DNA from: Pseudolysobacter antarcticus
GTDB taxonomy: Bacteria > Pseudomonadota > Gammaproteobacteria > Xanthomonadales > Rhodanobacteraceae
Direction of reading: 5' to 3'
NCBI RefSeq assembly: GCF_004168365.1
Contig: NZ_CP035704.1
Location: 806,001-870,000, forward strand
Length of the DNA stretch: 64,000 nt
The notes beneath the pieces are model-generated. The model was not told the origin of the DNA and did not search any database. It saw only the letters and a list, made by a program, of their open reading frames with translations. Positions within the stretch are counted from its first letter, which is position 1. Every line of letters begins with the position of its first letter. Of this stretch, positions 16,588 through 26,388 are shown in pieces. The position numbers and the translations under genes were made by a program.

Positions 16588-18453
16588 ATGGAAAAGAACG
16601 TGGATTATCAAATCAACTATGGTGCGGTTCCGGTCGGCGCAACCGCTGCGGTGCGGCCTGATCCGAATGCGCCGCTGTATGCCTCGGTCGATGGTTTTGT
16701 CGCCTCGCTGTCGTCCAGCGAATGTGTGTTCATGGCCAAGCGCGATGGCGAGCCGCACGTCATGACCTTCCAGGTTTTGCAGGCGATGGATCAGTGCCGC
16801 GAGTTCCGCACGCTGGACGAACATATCGCGCGTATTCTCACCACGATTCCGAATCTCGGCAATCAGCGCGAAGGCATGCAGCGCGTGCTCGAAAGCCTGA
16901 TCAAGCGTGGCCTGATGGTCGCGGAAAAAGATTTCATCACCGAGCTCGCCAACGTCGCACCACGCGTGCAAGCGCCGTTGCGGGCGATCTTCATTCGCGC
17001 CTGCGATCGACCGGCGCAGCTTGAGCGTTTGCTGATTTCCTTGACCGATTACGAACGGCGTTTTCGTGCGGGCCGGCACTACGTTTTACTCGACGATTCG
17101 GTCGACGAAAAAAACATCAATCGCCAGCGCGATCTGTTGCGTGAATTCGCGCGCAGCACGGGCTGCAAAGTCAGCCATATCGGCGCGGGCGAGCGCCGCA
17201 AACTAGCCGAACGTCTGCAGAAGGCGTTGCCGCAAAGCCGCGCGATCCTGCCGCATTTGTTCGAGCGCGGAGCCGAGCCGCGTTTCGGTGGCGGTCGCGG
17301 CTGGAATCTCGCTCTGTTGTTGTCGGCCGGTGCGCGTATGGCCTTGTTCGACGAAGATCAGCGCCTGCCACTGCGGCGGTTCGAAAGCGCACGCAGCGGA
17401 CTCGATCCCGATCCAAACGGCAAATCCTTCGCGCGCTTCTACCGCAACTTCGACGGCGCGCAAGGTGCGGGCGAAGAAGTCAGCGAAGATCCGTTCGCCT
17501 TGCACCTCGAAGCCTGCGGCCAGTCGCTCGGCGCGCTGAGCGCCAATGAAGCGTTTCGCCTCGATCGCCAAGCGCTGCGTGGCTTGAATCTGAGTCGGCT
17601 GAGTCTGCTCTCGCCGGAAGCACACGTTATCAGCACGCTGCAAGGCACGTACGGCGCGTCACGCACCGAATCGGGGGCGTGGATGTATCAAATCGATGCC
17701 GAAAGCCGCGCCGATTTCTGGCGTGATCGCGACAGCTATTTGCGCAACGTCGAGTCGCGCAATCTCTGGTACGGCGTGCCGCAAGCGCGTGTATCGAGCG
17801 CCGTATTTTTCTCGCCGTTCGTGTTCGACAACAGCCTGATGTTGCCGTGTACCAACCCGTTGGGTCGTGGCGAAGACGGGCTGTTCAGCGTCGGCACGAG
17901 CTTTTGTCATCCCGATTCGGTGGTGATGGAATTGCCGTTATCGATCGGCCATGTGCAAGAATCGGAACGCACGCGCTCGGACAAAACCATGCAGGCGCAC
18001 ACGCCGCGTTTCAATCATTTCCTATGCGATTTCATCCAGCGCCAGGTGCCGAGTCATCGTGCCGGCGATCCGGGCCAACGCATGCATTTGTTGGCCGAAG
18101 TTCTGCGCGATCTGGCCAGTGCGACCGAGCGCGAAAGGATCGCGCATCTGCGCGAATATCTGAGTTTCGCGCGCGCCGATTTGATCGAACGTCTGCAGCA
18201 ACAACTCGAAGGCGCGAAGGATGCGCCGGTGTATTGGGAAGCCGACATGCGCGCCATCGTCCAGGCGAATGGCAAGGCGCTGACGACGAAATCGGCGCCG
18301 CGTCTGGCCGACTGGGATGATGCAAGCAGCGAGCGCGATTGCGCCGATGCGCTGAGTAGCGAATTGCGCCAGCTCGCCGATGCGTACGCTGTGTGGCCGG
18401 CGTTGTGGCAACACGCGCACGAGCAAGGCGACAAGTTGCTCGCGGGATTGTGA
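16588..18453 (+). CDS. Unusual protein: PqqD-like N-terminus plus glycosyltransferase-like region
   Basis: 621 residues, no export signal. Residues about 30-115 resemble the PqqD/RRE winged-helix pattern: a strand pair (FVASLSSSECVFMAKRDGEPHV), then MTFQVLQAMDQCREFRTLDEHIARIL and a closing helix VLESLIKRGLMV. Residues about 130-260 look like a nucleotide-sugar transferase core (AIFIRACDRPAQLERLL, HYVLLDDS, and a DxD-like FDEDQRLPL). The remaining 350 residues match nothing I recognise. It lies in the exporter cluster, 28 bases after the methyltransferase and 49 before a GT2 gene, so a role in glycan or glycopeptide assembly is plausible but unproven. Confidence 0.6.
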   Translation: MEKNVDYQINYGAVPVGATAAVRPDPNAPLYASVDGFVASLSSSECVFMAKRDGEPHVMTFQVLQAMDQCREFRTLDEHIARILTTIPNLGNQREGMQRVLESLIKRGLMVAEKDFITELANVAPRVQAPLRAIFIRACDRPAQLERLLISLTDYERRFRAGRHYVLLDDSVDEKNINRQRDLLREFARSTGCKVSHIGAGERRKLAERLQKALPQSRAILPHLFERGAEPRFGGGRGWNLALLLSAGARMALFDEDQRLPLRRFESARSGLDPDPNGKSFARFYRNFDGAQGAGEEVSEDPFALHLEACGQSLGALSANEAFRLDRQALRGLNLSRLSLLSPEAHVISTLQGTYGASRTESGAWMYQIDAESRADFWRDRDSYLRNVESRNLWYGVPQARVSSAVFFSPFVFDNSLMLPCTNPLGRGEDGLFSVGTSFCHPDSVVMELPLSIGHVQESERTRSDKTMQAHTPRFNHFLCDFIQRQVPSHRAGDPGQRMHLLAEVLRDLASATERERIAHLREYLSFARADLIERLQQQLEGAKDAPVYWEADMRAIVQANGKALTTKSAPRLADWDDASSERDCADALSSELRQLADAYAVWPALWQHAHEQGDKLLAGL

Positions 18454-18502
18454 TCAGCGCGCGCGCAGTCGATCCGGCGATGAAATTTCCCCGGCTTCAT
18501 CC

Positions 18503-19402
18503 GTGCCCGCGTTGACCAGTATCATCATCGTTGCCGCCGACAGCGGCGCGACGCTTGAAGCCTGCGTGGCGCGTGTGCTCGCGAGCTCCGCGCGGATCGA
18601 GTTGATCGTCGCCGACAACGCCTCCACTGATGGCGCGATCGAGCGATTGCAGCAGCGATTCGCCGCTGACGACCGTCTGCGAATTTTGCGCAACGAAAAG
18701 AATCTCGGCTTCGGCCCGGCGTGCAATCTTGCCGCGTCCCAAGCTCGCGGCGATGCCGTACTTTTTCTCAATCCGGATTGTTTTATCGAGGCAGACAGCA
18801 TCGCGCGACTGCGCGATGTATCGGCGCAGCAAAACGATGTCGGCCTGATCGGGGTCTGCATTTGCGAACCCGATGGCCGGCCGGCGCGCGCGATCCGCCG
18901 CCGCGATCCGCTGCTGCGTCGCGCACTCATGAGTTTCAGTGGATTGTCGCGCTGGGAAAATCGCTGGCCCGCCTTGCAGGGCGTCGAAATGCCGCCGCTT
19001 GCTGCAGCGAAAAATGCATCGGTCGAAAATGTCGAAGCGGTATCCGGCGCCTTGATGTTCGTGTCGCGCGAGGTCTTCGAAAAAATCGGCGGATTCGACC
19101 CCGGTTATTTTCTGCACTGCGAAGATATCGACTTGTGCCGCCGCGTGCGCGACGCCGGTTATCGCGTGTTGTTCGCCAGCGATCTGCGCGTGATTCATCG
19201 CCAGGGCAGTTCGAGTCGCCATCGCCCGGTTTTCGTCGCACGCCACAAACATCACGGCATGTGGCGCTGGTTTCGCAAGTTTGATCCGGCGGCACGCAAT
19301 CCGTTATTGCGCGCGATCGTCTGGCTCGGTATCTGGGCGCATTTTGTGATCGTCTGGCCGCGACTGATCTTCTCGATGCGGCGACAACGGCGCGCCGCTT
19401 GA
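18503..19402 (+). CDS. Family 2 glycosyltransferase
   Basis: 299 residues from GTG 18503 (the frame before it has no start and no domain). GT-A fold: [54 protein letters not shown] and the DxD motif [10 protein letters not shown]. Further on are [22 protein letters not shown] and the base motif CEDIDLCRR, as in rhamnosyltransferase-like enzymes. The C-terminus has one hydrophobic stretch ([15 protein letters not shown]) that may touch the inner membrane. It closes the exporter cluster and would add a sugar to the exported chain. Confidence 0.9.
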   Translation: MPALTSIIIVAADSGATLEACVARVLASSARIELIVADNASTDGAIERLQQRFAADDRLRILRNEKNLGFGPACNLAASQARGDAVLFLNPDCFIEADSIARLRDVSAQQNDVGLIGVCICEPDGRPARAIRRRDPLLRRALMSFSGLSRWENRWPALQGVEMPPLAAAKNASVENVEAVSGALMFVSREVFEKIGGFDPGYFLHCEDIDLCRRVRDAGYRVLFASDLRVIHRQGSSSRHRPVFVARHKHHGMWRWFRKFDPAARNPLLRAIVWLGIWAHFVIVWPRLIFSMRRQRRAA

Positions 19403-19463
19403 GTGGATTTCTCAACGTCTGCGGCGTAGCGTCGGCGCATACAAACCTGCGGAGCAAAACACG

Positions 19464-19997
19464 GTGATTCGGGAAATTCTCAAGATGGGCGATCCGCGTT
19501 TATTGCGGATCGCCAAGCCGGTGACACGGTTCGATACGCCGGAACTGCACGAGCTGTTGCAGGACATGTTCGACACCATGCGCGCAGCCAACGGCGTGGG
19601 TTTGGCCGCGCCGCAGATCGGCGTCGATCTGCAGGTTGTGGTATTTGGGTTCGAGCATAACGAGCGTTATCCCGACGCGCCGCCGGTGCCGCAAACGGTG
19701 CTGCTGAATCCGCAGATCTCGCCGCTGTCCGAACTCATGCTAGAAGGCTGGGAAGGCTGTCTGTCGGTGCCGGGATTGCGCGGCGTGGTCAGTCGCCACG
19801 CGCAGATTCGTTATTCAGGCTTCGATCAATTCGGCGCGTCGATTGATCGACTCGCCGAAGATTTTCATGCGCGCGTGGTGCAGCACGAATGCGATCATCT
19901 GATCGGCACACTTTATCCGATGCGCATCACCGATTTTTCGCGCTTCGGATTTACCGAAGTATTGTTTCCGGGAATGGATCCGAACAGCGACGATTGA
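19464..19997 (+). CDS. def: Peptide deformylase
   Basis: 177 residues from GTG 19464. All three metal-site motifs are present: [10 protein letters not shown] (about 47-56), EGCLSVPG with the metal Cys, and QHECDHLIG with the two His and catalytic Glu. It removes formyl groups from nascent proteins in the cytoplasm. The sequence begins [14 protein letters not shown], as in Xanthomonadales homologues, one of which is commonly stand-alone rather than paired with fmt, as here. Confidence 0.95.
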   Translation: MIREILKMGDPRLLRIAKPVTRFDTPELHELLQDMFDTMRAANGVGLAAPQIGVDLQVVVFGFEHNERYPDAPPVPQTVLLNPQISPLSELMLEGWEGCLSVPGLRGVVSRHAQIRYSGFDQFGASIDRLAEDFHARVVQHECDHLIGTLYPMRITDFSRFGFTEVLFPGMDPNSDD

Positions 19998-20048
19998 GCG
20001 GCGCCGCACATGCGCGCCACTCAATCATGATTTCGCGGTTCGCTGTGA

Positions 20049-21710
20049 TCAGACCAATTTGCGATATTTGATGCGGTGCGGTTGATCGGCATCGTTGCCG
20101 AGGCGGCGCTTTTTGTCGGCTTCGTATTCGCTGTAGTTGCCCGGGAAAAATTCAACGTGCGAATCGCCCTCGAACGCCAGAATGTGCGTGGCGATGCGAT
20201 CCATGAACCAGCGATCATGCGAGATGACCACGGCGCAACCCGGGAATTCGAGCATCGCATCTTCGAGCGCGCGCAGGGTTTCCACGTCGAGATCGTTCGA
20301 CGGTTCATCGAGCAGCAAAACGTTGCCGCCGCTCATCAAAGTCTTGGCCAGATGCAAACGCCCGCGTTCACCGCCGGAAAGTTGGCCGACGATCTTCTGC
20401 TGGTCCGCGCCTTTGAAGTTGAAGCGGCCGATGTAGGCGCGCGACTGGGTTTCGTATTTGCCGATCGTGATGATTTCGGCGCCGCCGGAAATTTCCTTCC
20501 ACACGGTGTTCTCGGCATTGAGCGCATCGCGTGACTGGTCGACGTAGGCGAGCTTGACGCTCTGGCCCATCGTGATCTCGCCGGAATCCGGTTTCTCGCT
20601 GCCGATCATCATGCGGAACAGGGTTGATTTACCGGCGCCGTTCGGGCCGATGATGCCGATGATCGCGCCCGGTGGAATCTTGAAACTGAGATCGTCGATC
20701 AATACACGATCGCCGAACGACTTGGTGACGTTCTTGAACTCGATCACGTTGTCGCCGAGACGCTCGCCGGGCGGGATATAGATTTCGTTGGTTTCGTTGC
20801 GCTTCTGGTAATCCTGCGAGTTCAGTTCCTCGAAACGCGCGAGACGTGCGCGGTTTTTCGAGCGGCCGCCCTTGGCGTTTGAGCGCACCCATTCGAGTTC
20901 GTGCTTGAGCGCTTTCTGGCGTGCCGATTCGCCCGATTCTTCCTGCTTCAGGCGATCGCCTTTCTGCTCCAGCCACGACGTGTAATTGCCCTTCCACGGA
21001 ATGCCGCGACCGCGATCGAGTTCGAGAATCCACTCGGCCGCGTTGTCGAGGAAATAGCGATCATGCGTGACCGCGACCACGGTGCCCGGGTAACTCTGCA
21101 GGAAGTGTTCAAGCCACGCCACCGATTCAGCATCAAGATGGTTGGTCGGTTCGTCGAGCAGCAGCATGTCGGGCTTCGACAACAGCAGGCGACACAACGC
21201 GACGCGGCGCTTTTCGCCGCCGGACAAATTGCCGACCTTGGCATCCCACGGCGGCAGGCGCAGCGCATCGGCGGCAATCTCCAAAGTGCGATCGAGGTTA
21301 TGACCATCGGCGGCATTGATGAGATTTTCCAGCCGCGCCTGTTCGGCAGCGAGCTTGTCGAAATCGGCATTTTCATCCGAATACGCGGCATAGACTTTTT
21401 CGAGATCGACCTGTGCCTGCATCACCTCGGCCACGCCTTCCTCGACGATCTCGCGCACGGTCTTGTCGGAATCGACCAGCGGCTCCTGCGCGAGGTAACC
21501 GATTTTGGTGCCCGGCTGCGGCCGTGCTTCGCCGTTGAACTCGGTATCGACGCCGGCCATGATGCGCAGCACGGTGGATTTGCCCGAGCCGTTCAGGCCG
21601 AGCAGGCCGATCTTCGCGCCGGGGAAAAAGCTCAGCGAAATATCCTTGATGATTTCGCGTTTCGGCGGAACAGTTTTGCTCACGCCGATCATGGTGTAGA
21701 TGTATTGCAT
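20049..21710 (-). CDS. ettA: Energy-dependent translational throttle protein EttA (ABC-F)
   Basis: 553 residues, two ATPase domains on one chain and no membrane segments. Domain 1: GLNGSGKST, NLSGGEKRR, LLLDEPTNHLD. Domain 2: GPNGAGKST, QLSGGERGR, LLLDEPSNDLD. Between them lie the arm and linker (about 240-315, KGNYTSWLEQKGDR). EttA binds the ribosomal E site and gates the first elongation step according to ATP/ADP ratio. Length and the start MQYIYTMIGVSK match EttA rather than Uup or YheS. Confidence 0.96.
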   Translation of the reverse strand: MQYIYTMIGVSKTVPPKREIIKDISLSFFPGAKIGLLGLNGSGKSTVLRIMAGVDTEFNGEARPQPGTKIGYLAQEPLVDSDKTVREIVEEGVAEVMQAQVDLEKVYAAYSDENADFDKLAAEQARLENLINAADGHNLDRTLEIAADALRLPPWDAKVGNLSGGEKRRVALCRLLLSKPDMLLLDEPTNHLDAESVAWLEHFLQSYPGTVVAVTHDRYFLDNAAEWILELDRGRGIPWKGNYTSWLEQKGDRLKQEESGESARQKALKHELEWVRSNAKGGRSKNRARLARFEELNSQDYQKRNETNEIYIPPGERLGDNVIEFKNVTKSFGDRVLIDDLSFKIPPGAIIGIIGPNGAGKSTLFRMMIGSEKPDSGEITMGQSVKLAYVDQSRDALNAENTVWKEISGGAEIITIGKYETQSRAYIGRFNFKGADQQKIVGQLSGGERGRLHLAKTLMSGGNVLLLDEPSNDLDVETLRALEDAMLEFPGCAVVISHDRWFMDRIATHILAFEGDSHVEFFPGNYSEYEADKKRRLGNDADQPHRIKYRKLV

Positions 21711-21850
21711 GGTGCCTCCGGGGCGTGCGCGGCAATCGGTACGTCAGAACTGACGCTCCGGTTTTCAATTTGTCGCAGATGGTCGGCATTATAGCGGCTG
21801 CAAGCGCCGCGCGGCGACGGATTTAGCCGAAGCCGCAAGGTTTTATCACG

Positions 21851-22447
21851 TTATCGATTGCGCGCCGTGGTCAGGCCGTGCAGCAGCAAATCCAGCAAGG
21901 TCGCAAACGCGGCGTCTTCGCCGGCCCCCGCCCACTTGTACGACATCGCCGGGTTGTGAAAGCGCGACGTGGCATTGAATATCGCCAGCGCCGTACTCGT
22001 CACATCGACTTCGCGGAAACTTTTGTCGGCCACACCAGCGGCCAAGATGAGCTCGATCTGCGCCAGCAGCTGCGAAATATGTTCGCCGACTACTTCGCGT
22101 GCATCGTTAGCCAGTGCGTTGTAAGTGGCGAACAGCTCGGGATCGCCCAGCAGCTTTTCACGCTTCACCGAGCGCAGCGCGCTGAGCCATGCACGCAGGC
22201 GGTGTTCCGGCGTGGTTTTTCGATTGGCGGCTATCGCCTGCAACGGCGCGGAAACGCGTTCGAGCCAGCCGCGCAACACCGCATCGCGCAACGCCGCCTT
22301 GCTGGCGAAATGCCGATATACACTGCCGTGGCTTACGCCGAGCGCCTGCGCCACGTCCACCACAGTCGCCTTGCTCGGGCCGTAACGGCGCAGCACGTCT
22401 TCGGCGGCAACGAGGATGCGTTCGACGGTGAGTACGGATTCGGTCAC
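21851..22447 (-). CDS. TetR-family transcriptional regulator
   Basis: 198 residues. N-terminal helix-turn-helix at about 25-50 (KATVVDVAQALGVSHGSVYRHFASKAAL), then an all-helical ligand domain with the C-terminal segment found in YbjK-like TetR proteins. Its start overlaps the stop of the NmrA-like gene by four bases, so the two are co-translated. It probably represses its own operon and perhaps the nearby aldo-keto reductase; the effector is unknown. Confidence 0.92.
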   Translation of the reverse strand: MTESVLTVERILVAAEDVLRRYGPSKATVVDVAQALGVSHGSVYRHFASKAALRDAVLRGWLERVSAPLQAIAANRKTTPEHRLRAWLSALRSVKREKLLGDPELFATYNALANDAREVVGEHISQLLAQIELILAAGVADKSFREVDVTSTALAIFNATSRFHNPAMSYKWAGAGEDAAFATLLDLLLHGLTTARNR

Positions 22448-23325
22448 GTTTGTTTCCAGCGGGCCACGAGACTATCGACGACAGTCTGCAACGACGTGTC
22501 TGATCGCACATGTTCCGTGTTTGTGCGCTCGAAGTCGATCCAGCCGCTGTTGAAACCTTCCAGCATTTCGATGCGTGGTGCGCTGCGTTCCGGCGGCGTG
22601 CCTTCGGCGGCGAACCGGGCGGCCCAGGTTTGCGGCGGCACTGCGATGGTCTTTATAACGCGACCACAGGCCGAACCGAGTGCGCCCGCCATATCCAGCG
22701 GTGCGTAACTTTGCGGGCCTTCGATTTCGATCACGCGGCGCCCGCTCCAGGTCTCGCTCAGCGTTTGCGCAATCACACGTCCGATATCGTCCGTTGCCAC
22801 CATCGGAATCGCGCGGTCGATCGGTTGCAGATAGCTGCTGAACTCACCGACATTCATCGCCGATGCGATGTCCCATGTCAGGTTTTCCATGAACCATGCG
22901 GCACGCACGAAGGCGCGCGGTATCGGCAATTCATCCAGAGCCTGCTCAAGCAGATTGAGTTGGGTGATGAGGCCCAGCCCGTGCGAATGCTGCGCACCGA
23001 CTGAGGACAAAGCCACCAATTTTGGCGGCTTTGCAGCGCTCAACGCAGTGCTTAATACATGCAGCAATGCACGAGCTTCGGACAAGCCCGGCGCCGGCGC
23101 AAAGTTGGCTGGAAGCATCACAAACACACCCTCGACATTCTCGAATGCTGCGCGCAAGGCTTCGGCATCCGACCAGTCAGCGACGACGACTTCAGCACCT
23201 TTTTCAAGCCATGTCTCGCCTTTGGCGTGCTCGCGAACGATGGCGCGAACGGCGTGACCGCCGCGCAATAAATGCGTCGCCGTGGCGTGGCCAACCTGGC
23301 CGGTTACACCCATGATTGCGTACAT
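22444..23325 (-). CDS. NmrA-like NAD(P)-binding Rossmann protein
   Basis: 293 residues. Dinucleotide-binding motif at the very N-terminus (MYAIMGVTGQVGHATATHLL, the GxxGxxG variant of atypical short-chain dehydrogenases), then AIVREHAKGETWLEKGAEVVVADW and VALSSVGAQHSHG. No clear Tyr-x-x-x-Lys catalytic pair, so it may be a redox sensor or an atypical reductase such as a quinone or NAD(P)H-binding oxidoreductase. First gene of a two-gene operon with the TetR regulator. Confidence 0.88.
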   Translation of the reverse strand: MYAIMGVTGQVGHATATHLLRGGHAVRAIVREHAKGETWLEKGAEVVVADWSDAEALRAAFENVEGVFVMLPANFAPAPGLSEARALLHVLSTALSAAKPPKLVALSSVGAQHSHGLGLITQLNLLEQALDELPIPRAFVRAAWFMENLTWDIASAMNVGEFSSYLQPIDRAIPMVATDDIGRVIAQTLSETWSGRRVIEIEGPQSYAPLDMAGALGSACGRVIKTIAVPPQTWAARFAAEGTPPERSAPRIEMLEGFNSGWIDFERTNTEHVRSDTSLQTVVDSLVARWKQT

Positions 23326-23342
23326 GATGTTTCCTCATTTGT

Positions 23343-23411
23343 GATTGCACGGGACAACGGTTTTCGCGGCTGTCGGCATGCGCGGTAAGAGTTATTTCTT
23401 ATCGTGCAATC
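23343..23411. repeat. Inverted repeat upstream of the NmrA/TetR operon
   Basis: GATTGCACG (23343-23351) and its exact complement CGTGCAATC (23403-23411) are separated by 51 bases, with a smaller hairpin TAAGA/TCTTA inside. It lies in the 106-base gap that holds the operon's promoter and the aldo-keto reductase 3' end. It could be paired operator half-sites or a processing structure. Confidence 0.4.
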
Positions 23412-23431
23412 GCTCGCTCGCGCCAATCGAA

Positions 23432-24436
23432 TTAGCCTGCGGCGCGCTCGCTATCCAGCATCTTCATGCCCTGCGCGTTGTAGCGATCACCGGCTGCGGC
23501 ATCGGCGGGTACACTCTGTTCTATCCCGGCCAAATCCTGTGCGTCCAGGTGCAGATCGAGTGCGCCGAATGCCTCGGTCAGACGTGCGCGCGTGCGCGCG
23601 CCGATCAGCGGCACGATGTCTTCACCACGTGCCAACGCCCAAGCAATGGCGAGCTGGGCGACGCTCACGCCGCGCTCTTCCGCGATGACACGCAGCAGCT
23701 CGACCAGCTCGAGATTGTGATCGAGATTCCCGCCTTGGAAGCGCGGGTTGTGCTGGCGAAAATCGCGCGATGTGGTCGCGCGATCCTTCGACCAGTGCCC
23801 GCTGATCAAACCGCGCGATAACACGCCGTAGGCCGTCACGCCGATGCCGAGTTCGCGACAGGTCGGCAGGATGCTGGCTTCGATGCCGCGCGAGATCAGT
23901 GAATATTCGATCTGCAGATCACTCACCGGCAAAACGGCATGTGCGCGACGAATGGTTTCCGCGCCCACTTCCGACAAGCCGAGATGACGCACATAACCGG
24001 CCTTGACCATGTCCGCGATGGCGCCGACGGTTTCTTCGATAGGCACGGCGGGATCAAGCCGCGCGGGTCGGTAGATATCGATGTAATCCGCGCCGAGGCG
24101 TTTGAGGCTGTAGGCGAGTGCGGTTTTGACCGCGCTGGGACGCGTGTCGTACCCGTGCCACTGACCATCGGGGCCGCGCTGCGCGCCGAATTTGACGCTG
24201 AGCTGATAACTGTCGCGCGGCCTGCCATGCAACGCCTCGCGCAGCAACATTTCGTTGTCGCCCATGCCGTAGAAATCGCCGGTATCGAGCAGGGTGATGC
24301 CGGCATCCAGTGCCGCATGCACGGTGGCGATGCTTTCGCCGCGATCTGCGCCGCCGTACATGTCGGACATGCCCATGCAGCCTAATCCCAGCGCAGAAAC
24401 CGAGGGGCCTGTTTTACCGAGTTGACGCATTTGCAT
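23432..24436 (-). CDS. Aldo/keto reductase
   Basis: 334 residues, (beta/alpha)8 barrel. Family signatures are [13 protein letters not shown], the catalytic Asp/Tyr region [14 protein letters not shown], and Lys in [11 protein letters not shown]; the cofactor segment [16 protein letters not shown] near the C-terminus (here IVPLIGART) fits NADPH binding. The usual His of the tetrad is replaced by Arg-Pro-Ala in [11 protein letters not shown], as in plant-type AKR13-like enzymes where it varies. A GGAG site lies seven bases before the ATG. The substrate is unknown. Confidence 0.9.
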   Translation of the reverse strand: MQMRQLGKTGPSVSALGLGCMGMSDMYGGADRGESIATVHAALDAGITLLDTGDFYGMGDNEMLLREALHGRPRDSYQLSVKFGAQRGPDGQWHGYDTRPSAVKTALAYSLKRLGADYIDIYRPARLDPAVPIEETVGAIADMVKAGYVRHLGLSEVGAETIRRAHAVLPVSDLQIEYSLISRGIEASILPTCRELGIGVTAYGVLSRGLISGHWSKDRATTSRDFRQHNPRFQGGNLDHNLELVELLRVIAEERGVSVAQLAIAWALARGEDIVPLIGARTRARLTEAFGALDLHLDAQDLAGIEQSVPADAAAGDRYNAQGMKMLDSERAAG

Positions 24437-24472
24437 GATGTGCTCCGTGTTGACGGCAGGAAGGTGCGACGA

Positions 24473-24501
24473 ACAATAATAGTTGGAATGACAGATGTCA
24501 A
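24473..24501 (-). promoter_or_regulatory. Predicted promoter of the aldo-keto reductase gene
   Basis: On the minus strand TTGACA (24496-24501) and TATTGT (24473-24478) are 17 bases apart, a near-consensus sigma-70 promoter 37 bases before the start codon. Confidence 0.75.
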
Positions 24502-24510
24502 ATATTGTCA
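24489..24510. promoter_or_regulatory. Candidate repressor operator overlapping the -35 box
   Basis: A perfect palindrome TGACA-GA-TGTCA (24489-24500) overlaps the -35 hexamer of the reductase promoter, and a third TGTCA half-site follows at 24506-24510. TetR-type proteins bind such short palindromes; the nearby TetR gene is a candidate. Confidence 0.5.
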
Positions 24511-24596
24511 GTTAAAATTATCAAAGCTGTCCGCTGGCGGCATCGCGCCCCCGCCGCTACACTTTCGGGCTACCCGCACAACTCACGAGGCCACGG

Positions 24597-25847
24597 ATGT
24601 TTCCCAAGGATTGCAAGATCGCCGGTTACGATGATGAACTCGCGCGCTCCATAACCGACGAACGCCAGCGCCAGGAAGATCATGTCGAACTGATCGCCTC
24701 GGAAAACTACGCCAGTCCGCGCGTGATGGAAGCGCAAGGCAGCGTGCTGACCAACAAATACGCTGAAGGTTATCCGGGCAAGCGTTATTACGGCGGTTGC
24801 GAATACGTCGATGTCGCCGAAAAACTCGCGATCGCGCGGCTCAAGCAATTGTTCGGCGCGACTTACGCGAATGTGCAGCCACATTCCGGTTCGCAGGCAA
24901 ATCAGGCCGTGTATCTGGCGCTGTTGCAGCCCGGCGATACGATCCTCGGCATGTCGCTTGCGCACGGCGGTCATCTCACGCATGGCGCCAAGGTCAATAT
25001 TTCCGGCAAGCTGTTTAACGCCGTGCAATACGGTGTCAACGAGCACGGGCTGGTCGATTACGACGAAGTCGAAAGGCTCGCGATCGAACACAAACCGAAG
25101 ATGGTGATCGGTGGTTTCAGCGCGTATTCGCAGCTCATGGACTGGGCGCGTCTGCGCGCGATTGCCGACAAGGTGGGTGCGTATCTGTTCGTCGACATGG
25201 CGCATGTCGCCGGTCTGGTCGCCGCCAGTGTGTATCCGAATCCGGTGCCGCACGCGCACATTGTCGCCTCGACCACACACAAGACCTTGCGCGGCCCGCG
25301 CGGTGGTTTCATCGTCGCCAACGCGAGTGAAGAACTAGAGAAAAAATTGCAGTCGATCGTCTTCCCTGGCATCCAGGGCGGCCCGCTCATGCACGTCATC
25401 GCGGCCAAGGCCGTGGCGTTCAAGGAAGCACTCGAACCCGAGTTCAAAACCTACCAGCAGCAAGTCGTGAAGAATGCCAAGGCGATGGCAAAAACCTTTA
25501 TCGAACGCGGCTACAAGATCGTGTCCGGCGGCACCGAAAATCATCTGATGCTGATCGACATGATCGGTCGCGACATCACCGGCAAGGATGCCGAAGCCGC
25601 GCTCGGCAAGGCGCATATCACGGTCAACAAAAACGCCGTGCCGAACGATCCGCGCTCGCCATTCATTACCTCCGGTTTGCGCATCGGCACACCGGCGGTG
25701 ACCACGCGTGGTTATCTCGAAGCCGATTGCATCGAACTCACGAACTGGATTTGCGACGTGCTCGATGCGACCGCGGATAATGCCGTCATCGCCAAGGTGC
25801 GCGAGAACGTCACGGCGCAATGCCGCAAGTTTCCGGTGTACGGATAA
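24597..25847 (+). CDS. glyA: Serine hydroxymethyltransferase
   Basis: 416 residues, the usual length. PLP-dependent fold type I: the PLP lysine lies in [15 protein letters not shown] (about residue 229), with [34 protein letters not shown] and the His of AHGGHLTHG. It converts serine and tetrahydrofolate to glycine and 5,10-methylene-THF in the cytosol. It is followed by nrdR 14 bases later, a common pairing in gammaproteobacteria. No glycine riboswitch was seen in its 160-base leader. Confidence 0.98.
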   Translation: MFPKDCKIAGYDDELARSITDERQRQEDHVELIASENYASPRVMEAQGSVLTNKYAEGYPGKRYYGGCEYVDVAEKLAIARLKQLFGATYANVQPHSGSQANQAVYLALLQPGDTILGMSLAHGGHLTHGAKVNISGKLFNAVQYGVNEHGLVDYDEVERLAIEHKPKMVIGGFSAYSQLMDWARLRAIADKVGAYLFVDMAHVAGLVAASVYPNPVPHAHIVASTTHKTLRGPRGGFIVANASEELEKKLQSIVFPGIQGGPLMHVIAAKAVAFKEALEPEFKTYQQQVVKNAKAMAKTFIERGYKIVSGGTENHLMLIDMIGRDITGKDAEAALGKAHITVNKNAVPNDPRSPFITSGLRIGTPAVTTRGYLEADCIELTNWICDVLDATADNAVIAKVRENVTAQCRKFPVYG

Positions 25848-25861
25848 AAGCGCTGCGCTAA

Positions 25862-26380
25862 ATGCATTGTCCCTTCTGCCAGCACGAAGACACGCGCGTG
25901 ATAGATTCGCGCGTTTCGGAAGACGGCGCGACGATTCGCCGCCGTCGCGAGTGCGAGCAGTGTAGCGAGCGATTCAACACCTTTGAAACTGCGGAAATAA
26001 AATTGCCGGCGCTGGTGAAAAGCGATGGCCGACGCGAAGCATTCGATGAACGCAAGCTGCGCATTGGCCTTGAACGTGCGTTGCAAAAGCGCCCGGTCAG
26101 CAGCGATGCGGTCGATAACGTGCTGCGCGAAGTCGTGCGCCAGTTGCGCGGCGTGAACGAACGTGAAGTTCCGTCGCGCCGCGTCGGCGAGTGGGTGATG
26201 GACGAGCTCAAACGTCTCGATCAAGTCGCTTACGTGCGTTTCGCTTCGGTGTATCGGCGCTTCGAGGATGTACAGGCGTTCCGCGAGGAAATCGAAAAAC
26301 TCGAACGCGATCTGCCCGAGATCGAAGGCCTGCAATTGCCCTTGCTCGGCAACGTGCAAAACATCACGCGCAAAGCCTGA
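25862..26380 (+). CDS. nrdR: Transcriptional repressor NrdR
   Basis: 172 residues. The N-terminal zinc ribbon has C-x2-C and C-x2-C ([13 protein letters not shown] and ECEQCSERF), and the ATP-cone domain follows from about residue 48 ([17 protein letters not shown]). NrdR senses dATP/ATP and represses ribonucleotide reductase operons. It sits between glyA and the riboflavin cluster, as in many proteobacteria. Confidence 0.97.
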   Translation: MHCPFCQHEDTRVIDSRVSEDGATIRRRRECEQCSERFNTFETAEIKLPALVKSDGRREAFDERKLRIGLERALQKRPVSSDAVDNVLREVVRQLRGVNEREVPSRRVGEWVMDELKRLDQVAYVRFASVYRRFEDVQAFREEIEKLERDLPEIEGLQLPLLGNVQNITRKA

Positions 26381-26388
26381 TTCGGCGC

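Noticed and set aside
24437-24596. Glycine riboswitch upstream of glyA
   Set aside because: No tandem aptamer pattern; the sequence is accounted for by the divergent reductase promoter and its palindrome.
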